Shown here in pieces: positions 7,301 to 13,909 of a stretch of 18,721 nt of DNA. Numbering within the stretch: the first letter of the stretch is position 1; every line of letters starts with the position of its first letter. Source of the stretch: an uncultured Clostridia bacterium (GTDB lineage Bacteria; Bacillota; Clostridia; Oscillospirales; CAG-272); assembly GCA_946618395.1 (NCBI GenBank), contig CAMOLD010000013.1, positions 1-18,721 of the forward strand, given 5' to 3'. Made by a program: the position numbers and the translations under genes. The notes beneath the pieces are model-generated. The model saw only the letters and a program-made list of their open reading frames with translations, did not search any database and had not been told where the DNA came from.

Positions 7301-7311
7301 TACAGCGTCAT

Positions 7312-7348
7312 AAAAAAACGACCGGTCAAAACGACCGGTCGTTTTTTT
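7312..7348. terminator. Bidirectional terminator between rubredoxin and the DUF4037 gene
   Basis: A 15-bp stem pairs 7312-7326 (seven A then CGACCGGT) with 7334-7348 (ACCGGTCG then seven T) around a 7-base loop. T-runs on either strand allow it to end the rubredoxin transcript from the left and the trmB-truB operon from the right; both stop codons are within 12 bases. Confidence 0.93.
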
Positions 7349-7354
7349 GTTTTT

Positions 7355-8296
7355 TTAAACGGCAGAGAAAATATTACGGTTGCGCAAATCCGGGTCGGTA
7401 ATGGAATCGTTGACCGAATAGGCGTGCTTTTCCAGGTCGCCGCAAATGGCTTTGGTCATGTTTTGCTCCTGCAGTTCGCCAATCACCATCGAGGCAATGT
7501 CCTCAATGACCAAATACTTTGTTTCCTTCAAATCGCCGGTGTTTTCGGTGGTCAAAAGGAATTCCAGCGTTTCGGCAAGCTCGGAAAATTTTGGAAGCGC
7601 CCGGAGCGCGCGAAAACTCCATTTGTAGTAGGGCATATAAGCGCGGTTGAGCAGGAAGATAACCTGCATGGCGGCTTTTGCAAATTCAATGGCGGCAAGC
7701 TGGGCGGCGCCGCTTTCGCCGTGCGCAAGGCAACGGTTGTAGTTATACTGCCCGGATTGCGCCATCAGGAGCAAATTCCCGGCAATGCGTTTGCGGCGGA
7801 CGTCCTCCGGCATGTTGCAAAGCGCGGCGCGAATGGAGGAAAAGACGCCGTAATCATCCCGGAACACTTCGCCGTTGGTTGCCTCGGCAAGCGCGTAGGA
7901 GGGGAGCGCGAGCCATTGCTCGGTGCTCAATGTCCCGTCCGGGGAGCCGACCTTTTCCAAATAGAAATCCGAAAGCCGGATCACGCCGTGGCGGTTGCCG
8001 CCAACCGGATTGAGGTTTTGCCGCGCAAAGCCGGCAAACTCTTTGGGCAATTTTGCATAGGCGCGTTCCAGGCGGAAAGCGACCTGCCGGTCAATGACCG
8101 ATTCGTCCGGCAAAAACAGGCAAAATCCGGGTTCAAAATCGTGGTCGCGGGAAATTTCGTCGTCAAACCCGTAGCATTCGGAGCCGCTGCCAACAAGACC
8201 AACGGCAATTTTGCCCTGCCATTCGGGGAATTGTTCGCGCAACATGGGTTCCCCGTAGGTTTTGTAAAATTCTTTTGCCAGTTCAAGCCCTTTCAT
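7355..8296 (-). CDS. DUF4037 protein, nucleotidyltransferase-like
   Basis: This is a 313-residue cytosolic protein of the DUF4037 family, whose biochemical role is not known to me. Residues 36-53 (GSGSECYGFDDEISRDHD) read as a polymerase-beta-type nucleotidyltransferase motif: Gly38-Ser39, eleven residues, then Asp51-His-Asp53, which would bind metal. The C-terminal half is helical, as in nucleotidyltransferases with an all-helical second domain. ATG 8296 overlaps the TPR gene's 3' end by 14 bases, implying translational coupling. An open frame continues upstream to 8389 but runs through the TPR gene. It is the last gene of the trmB-truB operon. Activity could be nucleotide transfer to RNA, protein or a small molecule; the sequence does not decide. 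Confidence 0.8.
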   Translation of the reverse strand: MKGLELAKEFYKTYGEPMLREQFPEWQGKIAVGLVGSGSECYGFDDEISRDHDFEPGFCLFLPDESVIDRQVAFRLERAYAKLPKEFAGFARQNLNPVGGNRHGVIRLSDFYLEKVGSPDGTLSTEQWLALPSYALAEATNGEVFRDDYGVFSSIRAALCNMPEDVRRKRIAGNLLLMAQSGQYNYNRCLAHGESGAAQLAAIEFAKAAMQVIFLLNRAYMPYYKWSFRALRALPKFSELAETLEFLLTTENTGDLKETKYLVIEDIASMVIGELQEQNMTKAICGDLEKHAYSVNDSITDPDLRNRNIFSAV

Positions 8297-9122
8297 AAAT
8301 TCGCTTTGCCCTTTCCGCCAGCTCCGCCGCAAAGGCAAAGTGGCCGTAATAATCAAACGTCGGCGCGCATTTTTCGCAAACAAAGGCATAGTTGCCGTTT
8401 TGCGGTTGTTCGGCGTTCAAATAGCTTTCTGCGGCGGCAAGGTCGGCTTCAATCGACGCGGCGCCGTCTTCCAATCCTTTTTCGGCTTCTTCTAAATTGG
8501 CAAGATTCAAATAGGTAATGGCAAGTTCCGGCTCGTTTTTTTCGGTTGCCGAAAGCACCGAGATCGACATTTGATAAAGCGTGCGTGCCTCGGAAAAGAG
8601 ACCAAGATCGACCAATGCCAAACTCATGTTATTGTAAAGCCCTGCAAGGCGGGGGTCCTCCGGTTTGAGTTCAGCTTCATACACAGCGCGCGCTTTTTCA
8701 AACAGTGGAATCGCCTCCCCGGGCATTCCAAACGCTTTGCGCACGGTTGCCGCATTGAGGAGCGCCGTAGCACCGGCAACGCTTTGCAAAATGCCAAGCG
8801 TTTCGGCAAGGGCAAGCGCCCGGTCGGCGTTTTCGGTTGCCGCGGCTTTGTTCCCCTGTTTGCGGTAAAAGCCCATCAGCTCGTTGCGCAGTTGAAATTC
8901 GCCGCGCGCGTCCTGCCCGAGCGTTGCCTCGTTGACCCAGTAAAGCAGGAGCCGTTCGGCGCCGGGATAATCGTTTTTGGAGAACAGTTCGTCCAGCTTA
9001 TCCAAAATCCGCGCCGTCGGCACCGGGCGGATCTGCGGCTCTTTTTGATATTGATCGGTGCAAAACGGACATTGCGGATCGGTGTAATCCTCGCGTTCCA
9101 GTTTGGCAAAATCATCTTTCAT
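8283..9122 (-). CDS. TPR protein with terminal CxxC motifs, function unknown
   Basis: This 279-residue protein consists mainly of tandem helical repeats of TPR type (about 38-235), for example the stretch around residues 85-200 with repeating Ala/Leu/Tyr positions and an asparagine-rich LYNNMSLALVDLG segment. It has only four cysteines: CPFC at 18-21 and CEKC at 249-252, one pair outside each end of the repeat array. Two such knuckles could bind one zinc ion and close the solenoid, which is inference. No signal peptide or membrane segment is seen. AAGGAG lies nine bases before the ATG. The gene starts 11 bases after truB and overlaps the DUF4037 gene, so the two probably act together as a scaffold and an enzyme. 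Confidence 0.8.
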   Translation of the reverse strand: MKDDFAKLEREDYTDPQCPFCTDQYQKEPQIRPVPTARILDKLDELFSKNDYPGAERLLLYWVNEATLGQDARGEFQLRNELMGFYRKQGNKAAATENADRALALAETLGILQSVAGATALLNAATVRKAFGMPGEAIPLFEKARAVYEAELKPEDPRLAGLYNNMSLALVDLGLFSEARTLYQMSISVLSATEKNEPELAITYLNLANLEEAEKGLEDGAASIEADLAAAESYLNAEQPQNGNYAFVCEKCAPTFDYYGHFAFAAELAERAKRIYERA

Positions 9123-9133
9123 AGGGCAACTCC

Positions 9134-10051
9134 TTACAGAACAAATGTTTTCAGCGCTTTTACGGCAAGTCCCTCTTCGGTTTCCAAAACCTCGCCCAGC
9201 GCAAAGAACGTGCCGTTTGCGGTTTGCAAACGAACACGTGCGCCGACCGGGAAACTACCACCCAGCTTTTTTTGCAATACTGCGCAACCGCCGCGAATCA
9301 ACTTTTCAAAAAAAGGATCCAGCCGCAAGCCCGGCAGGGAGGCAAACAGCACCTCGACCGGCAAAAGGAGCGAGAGCCGCGCAGGGGCGTCCATTGCTTC
9401 CAGCTCGTCAAGCGTATGCGCGTTTTTCAGTTCAAAGCCGCCGGTTTCGGTGCGGCAGAGCGACGCCATCGTGCCGCCGCATCCCAGCGCGGCACCAATA
9501 TCCTCGCAAAGCGTGCGAATATAGGTCCCGCCCGAACACTCCACTTCCAGGCGGTAATCGCTTTTGCAGTCGGTTGGAAAGGCTTCCAGCCGGTAAACGG
9601 TAATTTTGCGCGGCTCGCGTTCCACGGTAATGCCGCGGCGCGCCAGGTCTACCAGTTTTTTGCCGCCTATTTTCAGCGCGGAATACATGGGCGGAATTTG
9701 CTCGATCTCGCCGCGAAAGCCGGCAAGCGCATTTTGCACTTCGGCGGCGTCTGGCAAACGGTCGGTTTGCGAAAGGACGGTTCCGGTCGTGTCGCCGGAG
9801 TCGGTCACCAGGCCCAGCCGAAGAGTGGCGGAGTAGGACTTTCGATCGCTCATCAGGTATTCGGCGGCTTTTGCCGCGCGTCCGACCAGCACCACCAAAA
9901 CGCCGGTTGCCATAGGGTCCAGCGTTCCCGTATGCCCAACGCGGCGCAATCCGTAAAGGCGGCGCACCTTGCCAACAACATCGTGGGAGGTCATCCCCGC
10001 GGGCTTGTTGACAATCAGAACGCCCGAGGGCTCCATCGTTTCAATTTTCAT
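9134..10051 (-). CDS. truB: tRNA pseudouridine(55) synthase
   Basis: TruB isomerises uridine 55 in the T-arm of most tRNAs to pseudouridine. The 305-residue product starts with GVLIVNKPAGMTSHDVV (10-26) and carries the catalytic aspartate Asp45 in GHTGTLDPMATG (39-50), both standard for the family. SGGTYIRTLCEDIG further on is the other conserved RNA-binding block, and a C-terminal PUA-like region follows. ATG 10051 is chosen because GGTGA lies six bases upstream and the product starts at the usual distance from the NKP motif; the open frame to 10132 runs into trmB. It overlaps the end of trmB by 11 bases and is followed after 11 bases by the TPR gene. Confidence 0.95.
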   Translation of the reverse strand: MKIETMEPSGVLIVNKPAGMTSHDVVGKVRRLYGLRRVGHTGTLDPMATGVLVVLVGRAAKAAEYLMSDRKSYSATLRLGLVTDSGDTTGTVLSQTDRLPDAAEVQNALAGFRGEIEQIPPMYSALKIGGKKLVDLARRGITVEREPRKITVYRLEAFPTDCKSDYRLEVECSGGTYIRTLCEDIGAALGCGGTMASLCRTETGGFELKNAHTLDELEAMDAPARLSLLLPVEVLFASLPGLRLDPFFEKLIRGGCAVLQKKLGGSFPVGARVRLQTANGTFFALGEVLETEEGLAVKALKTFVL

Positions 10052-10721
10052 GTTCGTCACCGTTTGTTTCGGCAGGAAAGCGCACCCAAGCCGAATGAAT
10101 GGGTTGCCCCAGCTCCGAAAAGCGCTGTTCATATTCGGTCATCACATTGTCGCGCGCCCATTCCTCGGCGTGCAAATCCCGCGTGGAGCGCAAAAGCTCC
10201 AAACCGTTCTTTTCAAACTCTTCCAGGCTGAACTCAAACAGATCCACATTGTCGGTTTTCAGCTTCAAAATGCCGCCGGGAATCAACAGCTCGCGGTAAA
10301 GCGCCAAAAAGTTGGAGTGCGTCAAGCGGCGCTTGGCATAGCCGGATTTCGGCCAGGGGTCGCTGAAATTCAAATAGATCTCGGCAAACGAGTGCGGCAG
10401 GAAGAACAGGGATAGATTTTGCGCGTTCCCAATCAAAAAGCGTAGGTTGTCGGGGCGGTCTGCGCGCGTTGCCATCGCTTTTTCCAGGGCAAGGCAGGCA
10501 ACGTCCGGCACGCGCTCCATGGCAATCCAGTTCTGCTCCGGGTGCGCCTTTGCCATACCAATGGCAAAATCCCCTTTTCCGCAGCCAATCTCCAATGCCA
10601 CCGGCTTTTCCGCAGGGAAAAAGGAAACCGGATGGACGGGCTGCCCCTCGGTTGGAATCAAGCGCAGTTCGGCGCAGGCGGCAATGCGCTTTTCGCCGTG
10701 TTTCTTATGTCGCATTCTCAT
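10041..10721 (-). CDS. trmB: tRNA (guanine-N7)-methyltransferase
   Basis: TrmB methylates N7 of guanosine 46 in the variable loop of tRNA, using S-adenosylmethionine. The 226-residue product has a typical SAM-binding loop LEIGCGKG (43-50), an acidic Glu in WIAMERV, and the family motif NFSDPWPK near residues 118-125, followed by the KRRLTHSNF block. The N terminus MRMRHKKH is basic, as is usual for TrmB. An AGGAG lies 11 bases before ATG 10721; a second ATG two codons later is possible. It is the first gene of a four-gene minus-strand operon that shares a theme of tRNA modification with truB. Confidence 0.95.
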   Translation of the reverse strand: MRMRHKKHGEKRIAACAELRLIPTEGQPVHPVSFFPAEKPVALEIGCGKGDFAIGMAKAHPEQNWIAMERVPDVACLALEKAMATRADRPDNLRFLIGNAQNLSLFFLPHSFAEIYLNFSDPWPKSGYAKRRLTHSNFLALYRELLIPGGILKLKTDNVDLFEFSLEEFEKNGLELLRSTRDLHAEEWARDNVMTEYEQRFSELGQPIHSAWVRFPAETNGDEHEN

Positions 10722-10753
10722 AAAATCGTTTGCTCCTGTTCGTTTCTGAAATT

Positions 10754-10782
10754 ATTATACATGATTGAAAGAAGAAAAACAA
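10754..10782 (-). promoter_or_regulatory. Probable promoter of the trmB-truB operon
   Basis: A perfect TATAAT (complement of 10754-10759) is preceded after 17 bases by TTGTTT (complement of 10777-10782), which matches three of six consensus -35 positions. The position, 33 bases upstream of the trmB ATG, fits. The weak -35 suggests moderate expression or help from an activator. Confidence 0.6.
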
Positions 10783-10794
10783 GAGATTTGCCGA

Positions 10795-10851
10795 AAATGC
10801 CCCAAAAAGCAACTTTTTTCCGGGAAAAAGGTTGACAAATGCCCCAAAAAG
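10795..10851. repeat. 15-bp direct repeat upstream of metA
   Basis: AAATGCCCCAAAAAG occurs at 10795-10809 and again, without mismatch, at 10837-10851, with start points 42 bases apart, about four helical turns. The second copy fills most of the spacer between the -35 and -10 boxes of the metA promoter. This arrangement suggests two binding sites on one DNA face for a repressor of metA. Confidence 0.7.
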
Positions 10852-10860
10852 TGGTATGAT
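10832..10860 (+). promoter_or_regulatory. Sigma-A promoter of metA
   Basis: TTGACA (10832-10837) and TATGAT (10855-10860) have a 17-base spacer. Only about 30 bases separate the expected start from the ATG at 10896, so there is no room for a SAM riboswitch or T-box leader, the usual methionine controls in Bacillota. Confidence 0.9.
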
Positions 10861-10895
10861 GACTTCATTCCAAAACCAAAGAAAGGAGCCGAGAT

Positions 10896-11816
10896 ATGCC
10901 AGTTAAGATTCCGGCAAATCTTCCTGCGGCAAAAACGCTGCGGGAGGAGAATATTTTTATCATGGATGAAAAACGAGCCGAAATGCAGGACATTCGTCCG
11001 TTGCATATCCTCGTGCTCAATCTCATGCCCACCAAAATTGTAACCGAAACCCAGCTTGCCCGTCTTTTGGGGAATACGCCGTTGCAGATTGAAATGGAAC
11101 TGCTGACCGTTCACCGCACGCCAAAAAACACCGCCAAAGAGCACATGATTGCGTTTTACAAGACCTTTGACGACGTCAAGGATTCCTACTACGACGGCAT
11201 GGTCATCACCGGCGCGCCTGTGGAGCAAATGGCGTTTGAAGAAGTGGACTACTGGCAGGAGCTTTGCCGCATTATGCAGTGGTCGCGGTCGCACGTTTAC
11301 AGCACCTTCCACATCTGCTGGGGCGCGCAGGCAGGGCTTTACTACCATTACGGAATTGAAAAACTCCCGTTGGAGAAAAAGCTGTTCGGCATTTTCCACC
11401 ACCGAGTTACGCACAAAGGCTCCATTCTGTTCCGCGGGTTTGACGATGTCTTTTTTGCGCCGCACTCCCGCCATACCACCATCAACCGCGCGCAGCTGGA
11501 AAAAGAACCGCGCCTGAAAATTTTGGCGGAGAGTGACGAAGCCGGCGTATATGCCATTTCCACCGACGGCGGACGGCAGATTTTTATTACAGGTCATGCC
11601 GAATACGATCCCGATACGCTTGCAAAAGAGTATTTTCGCGATTTGGAAGCCGGATTGCCCATTGAAATTCCCAAAAACTATTTCCCGGGCGATGACCCGA
11701 CCAAAACGCCGCTTTCCACCTGGCGCTCGGGCGCAAACCTGCTGTTTTCCAACTGGCTGAACTACTTTGTCTATCAGTCAACGCCTTACAGGCTGGACGA
11801 AATTCCGTCGATCTAA
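10896..11816 (+). CDS. metA: Homoserine O-acetyltransferase (MetA type)
   Basis: MetA acylates homoserine as the first committed step of methionine synthesis. The 306-residue cytosolic protein has the MetA framework NIFIMDEKRA, LNLMPTK, and the catalytic cysteine Cys141 in FHICWGAQAG, with the His/Glu pair of GHAEYD near 233-237. At the position that decides acyl donor (111 in Bacillus cereus and E. coli numbering) it has Glu110 in GAPVEQM; family work ties Glu there to acetyl-CoA and Gly to succinyl-CoA, so acetyl transfer is predicted. GAAAGGAG lies just upstream of the ATG. The gene has its own promoter and terminator. Confidence 0.94.
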   Translation: MPVKIPANLPAAKTLREENIFIMDEKRAEMQDIRPLHILVLNLMPTKIVTETQLARLLGNTPLQIEMELLTVHRTPKNTAKEHMIAFYKTFDDVKDSYYDGMVITGAPVEQMAFEEVDYWQELCRIMQWSRSHVYSTFHICWGAQAGLYYHYGIEKLPLEKKLFGIFHHRVTHKGSILFRGFDDVFFAPHSRHTTINRAQLEKEPRLKILAESDEAGVYAISTDGGRQIFITGHAEYDPDTLAKEYFRDLEAGLPIEIPKNYFPGDDPTKTPLSTWRSGANLLFSNWLNYFVYQSTPYRLDEIPSI

Positions 11817-11821
11817 CAACA

Positions 11822-11860
11822 TAAAAAATCCCGCGGAAGTGTTTTCCGCGGGATGCTTTT
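11822..11860. terminator. Bidirectional terminator between metA and the SGNH hydrolase gene
   Basis: An 11-bp stem ATCCCGCGGAA (11828-11838) pairs with 11844-11854 around a 5-base loop. The A-run at 11823-11828 gives a strong T-tract on the minus strand; the plus-strand tail is T-rich but broken by GC and A. Both flanking stop codons are within about 15 bases. Confidence 0.9.
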
Positions 11861-12596
11861 ATTTTACCTGGTCTGCCAACACCGTTTCCAGCGCCGCTTT
11901 GATTTCGGCGGAGACCACGCGGTAGCCGGCGTCGGTCAAATGCACGCCTTCAATGGTATAGTCGGCAAAAATTTCGTTTGTTTCCGGGTTGCAAAGAGGG
12001 GTAAACAAGTCCACAAAGGTGCAGCCGTATTTTTGGGAGAGCAATTTTATTTTTTGATTGCAGATCATTGCGGTATCGTTGTGCTTTGCCCAATCGTTGC
12101 CCATTGCCGTCAGCGAACACCAAACAATTTTGGCGTTCGGCAGGTGTTCCTGCAAACCTGTAATGATTTTTTTGTAGTTTTCATAAACGCTTTCCAAACT
12201 TTTGCCGCCCAAAATATCGTTGCCGCCAATCAAAAGGACAATCGCTTTGGGGTTGGTGTCGTATGCCGAGACTTGCAGGCGGTCAATCAGGCGGTAGGAA
12301 GTATCGCCGCCAATGCCGCGGTTGAAGCAGGAATATTCAGGATAATAGACGCTCAAATCGCAACCGTCGGTCAGACTGTCACCCAAAAACACAACGTCCA
12401 CGGTTGCGTTTCCCCGGTTCTCCTGTTCAAAGGTAGCAAGCTTACCGTCATAAAACTCGCGGAACAGCCGGGCATTTTCTTCTTTTTTCAACTTGGCTTT
12501 GTGATTTTGAAAGAGAAAGATTCCAAGCGCAACCGCCGCCAAAAGAACAACAGCGGCAATGCACGAAATCATCATCAGACGTTTCTTTTTCGTCAT
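11859..12596 (-). CDS. Membrane-anchored SGNH/GDSL hydrolase
   Basis: This 245-residue esterase-type protein has an N-terminal membrane anchor (lysine-rich start, helix about residues 8-29), so the catalytic part lies outside the membrane. SGNH blocks are readable: GDSLTDG with nucleophile Ser74, RGIGGDTS (block II Gly), IGGND (block III Asn), and EGVHLTDAGY with His219. The residue three before the histidine, usually Asp, is Glu216. Likely substrates are acyl or acetyl esters on cell-wall glycans or exported carbohydrates, by family analogy only. GAGGAG lies seven bases before the ATG. No clear promoter is seen in the 54 bases between it and the tRNA terminator, so expression may depend on readthrough or a poor promoter. 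Confidence 0.85.
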   Translation of the reverse strand: MTKKKRLMMISCIAAVVLLAAVALGIFLFQNHKAKLKKEENARLFREFYDGKLATFEQENRGNATVDVVFLGDSLTDGCDLSVYYPEYSCFNRGIGGDTSYRLIDRLQVSAYDTNPKAIVLLIGGNDILGGKSLESVYENYKKIITGLQEHLPNAKIVWCSLTAMGNDWAKHNDTAMICNQKIKLLSQKYGCTFVDLFTPLCNPETNEIFADYTIEGVHLTDAGYRVVSAEIKAALETVLADQVK

Positions 12597-12650
12597 AGTG
12601 TTCTCCTCAATCTATGCAGTGATATTTGCGCCGCCGGCGGATATAACTGC

Positions 12651-12680
12651 AAAAGGCGCTTGCATACACAAGCGCCTTTT
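12651..12680. terminator. Terminator of the tRNA-Ser gene
   Basis: A 12-bp stem, AAAAGGCGCTTG (12651-12662) with its exact complement at 12669-12680 around a 6-base loop, lies six bases beyond the encoded CCA end. The four T residues on either strand make it usable in both directions. It separates the tRNA from the SGNH hydrolase gene on the same strand. Confidence 0.88.
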
Positions 12681-12685
12681 GCCTT

Positions 12686-12776
12686 TGGCGGAGAAGGAGA
12701 GATTTGAACTCTCGCGCCGGTTGCCCGACCTACACCCTTAGCAGGGGCGCCTCTTCGGCCTCTTGAGTACTTCTCC
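12686..12776 (-). tRNA. tRNA-Ser (anticodon GCT), CCA encoded
   Basis: Read on the minus strand, the acceptor GGAGAAG (12776-12770) pairs with CTTCTCC (12696-12690), then discriminator G and an encoded CCA (12688-12686). The anticodon arm CGCCC-CTGCTAA-GGGTG shows GCT, reading AGC/AGU serine codons. A long variable arm follows, as expected for serine class II tRNA, and the T-arm GAGAG-TTCAAAT-CTCTC is regular. Confidence 0.95.
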
Positions 12777-12824
12777 ATGCACTCATCCGCAAAATGCCGT
12801 TTGCAGTGTCTTGCGGACTTTTTT

Positions 12825-12853
12825 ATTATACCGTCCTTTTGCCGGTTTGTCAA
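12825..12853 (-). promoter_or_regulatory. Sigma-A promoter of tRNA-Ser
   Basis: On the minus strand a perfect TTGACA (complement of 12848-12853) and a perfect TATAAT (complement of 12825-12830) have a 17-base spacer. The expected start near 12818 gives a 5' leader of about 42 bases, which can form a TCCGCAA/TTGCGGA hairpin before the mature tRNA end. Confidence 0.92.
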
Positions 12854-12893
12854 GGGTTTTTTTATTTTTTGTCTTCTTTGCCTCCTTTTTTTC

Positions 12894-12922
12894 TTGACAA
12901 CCCCTCTTCTTCATGATAAAAT
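12894..12922 (+). promoter_or_regulatory. Sigma-A promoter of the SASA esterase-ABC operon
   Basis: TTGACA (12894-12899) and TAAAAT (12917-12922) are 17 bases apart, 37 bases before the esterase ATG. It is divergent from the tRNA-Ser promoter, with a pyrimidine-rich stretch (12856-12893) between them. Confidence 0.8.
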
Positions 12923-12958
12923 AAAATCGTGTTTATATTATATATTAAAGGATCGACC

Positions 12959-13876
12959 ATGAAGAAAACAATTTTATTTGTTCTTTTAGCCGCTCTGCTT
13001 TTTGCCGGCGTTTCCTGCAAGAAAAACACGCCCTCCGTGCTGGGGGCTGTTCGGTCTTTTTCGGTGGAAGGCGGCGTCAGCGCGGTGGAAAATCAGCCGG
13101 CAAAAGTGGTGCTTCTCTATGGGCAGTCCAACGCCACGGGGGTTGCCGCCAACCAATATTTGCAGCAAAAATCCCCCGCCGACTATGCCGAAGCCGCGGC
13201 GGGATATGAAAATATCCGCATCAACTTTATCACCGAGAACGGCGCCAATTCTTCCGGCGGATATTTTGTGCCAACGACCTTGGGGCAGGGCGCTTCCAAA
13301 GATCATTTTGGTCCGGAAGTTGGCATTGCGAGCGATTTATCGGCAAGATTCCCCAATGAAACCATTTTTATCATCAAATATTCCTGGGGCGGGAGCATTT
13401 TGGACGACCAATGGCTGGACGGCAACGGCAAGCGCGGCGAACTCTATACGGCGGCGCTCAACTTTACCAAAACCTCGCTCGACTTTTTGAAAGGGCAGGG
13501 TTACCGCCCCCAAATTGCGGCGGTTTGCTGGATGCAGGGGGAAAGCGATGCCGTTTATCTGGAAAAAGCCAACGACTATTACGACAACACCAAACGGTTT
13601 GTTAGCTATTTGCGCAAAGATCTGGCAAGCTACGCGGAACCCCCCTTCCTGTTCCTGGACGCCGGAATTGCCGAAATTGACATTTGGCTCAACCCCGGGA
13701 TTGTGAACGAGGCGAAAGCGCGGTTTGCCGAAACCGATGACAACAATATCTATTTTTCTACAACGGCGCTTGGAATGGCCACCAATTTGGAGCCGGAAGG
13801 CACGCCCGACCTTGCCCATTACGACGCGCAAAGCGCCTTTGCCCTGGGCAAAGAGTTTGCAAAATACATTCGTTGA
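12959..13876 (+). CDS. Secreted SASA-type carbohydrate O-acetylesterase, probable lipoprotein
   Basis: This 305-residue protein has a lipoprotein-like signal (KK, hydrophobic 5-17, then Cys20 followed by KKN). The lipobox GVSC is not canonical at -3. The mature part matches the sialate O-acetylesterase (SASA/DUF303) domain: YGQSNATG with nucleophile Ser57, a GPEVG block, KYSWGGS, CWMQGESDA, and DLAHYD with Asp284/His287 as the rest of the triad. It would remove acetyl groups from sugars outside the membrane; the actual substrate is unknown. AAAGGA lies before ATG 12959; an upstream ATG at 12929 would begin inside the likely leader and lacks a ribosome site. The ABC exporter gene follows after 33 bases with no terminator. 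Confidence 0.82.
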   Translation: MKKTILFVLLAALLFAGVSCKKNTPSVLGAVRSFSVEGGVSAVENQPAKVVLLYGQSNATGVAANQYLQQKSPADYAEAAAGYENIRINFITENGANSSGGYFVPTTLGQGASKDHFGPEVGIASDLSARFPNETIFIIKYSWGGSILDDQWLDGNGKRGELYTAALNFTKTSLDFLKGQGYRPQIAAVCWMQGESDAVYLEKANDYYDNTKRFVSYLRKDLASYAEPPFLFLDAGIAEIDIWLNPGIVNEAKARFAETDDNNIYFSTTALGMATNLEPEGTPDLAHYDAQSAFALGKEFAKYIR

Positions 13877-13909
13877 CGGCGTATTTTACATAGAAAAGGA
13901 TTTTGACCT

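Noticed and set aside
7424..8518. 364-codon plus-strand open frame opposite the DUF4037 and TPR genes
   Set aside because: No ribosome site and no family resemblance; the minus-strand genes have clear motifs and tight operon spacing.
10811..10830. AAAAAG-CAA-CTTTTT hairpin as a terminator in the trmB-metA gap
   Set aside because: No gene ends there on either strand, and a three-base loop with A-T stem is weak; it merely lies between the two direct repeat copies.
12856..12893. AAAGGAGG on the minus strand as a ribosome site for a small gene
   Set aside because: No start codon follows on that strand before the tRNA promoter; it is part of a pyrimidine-rich spacer between divergent promoters.
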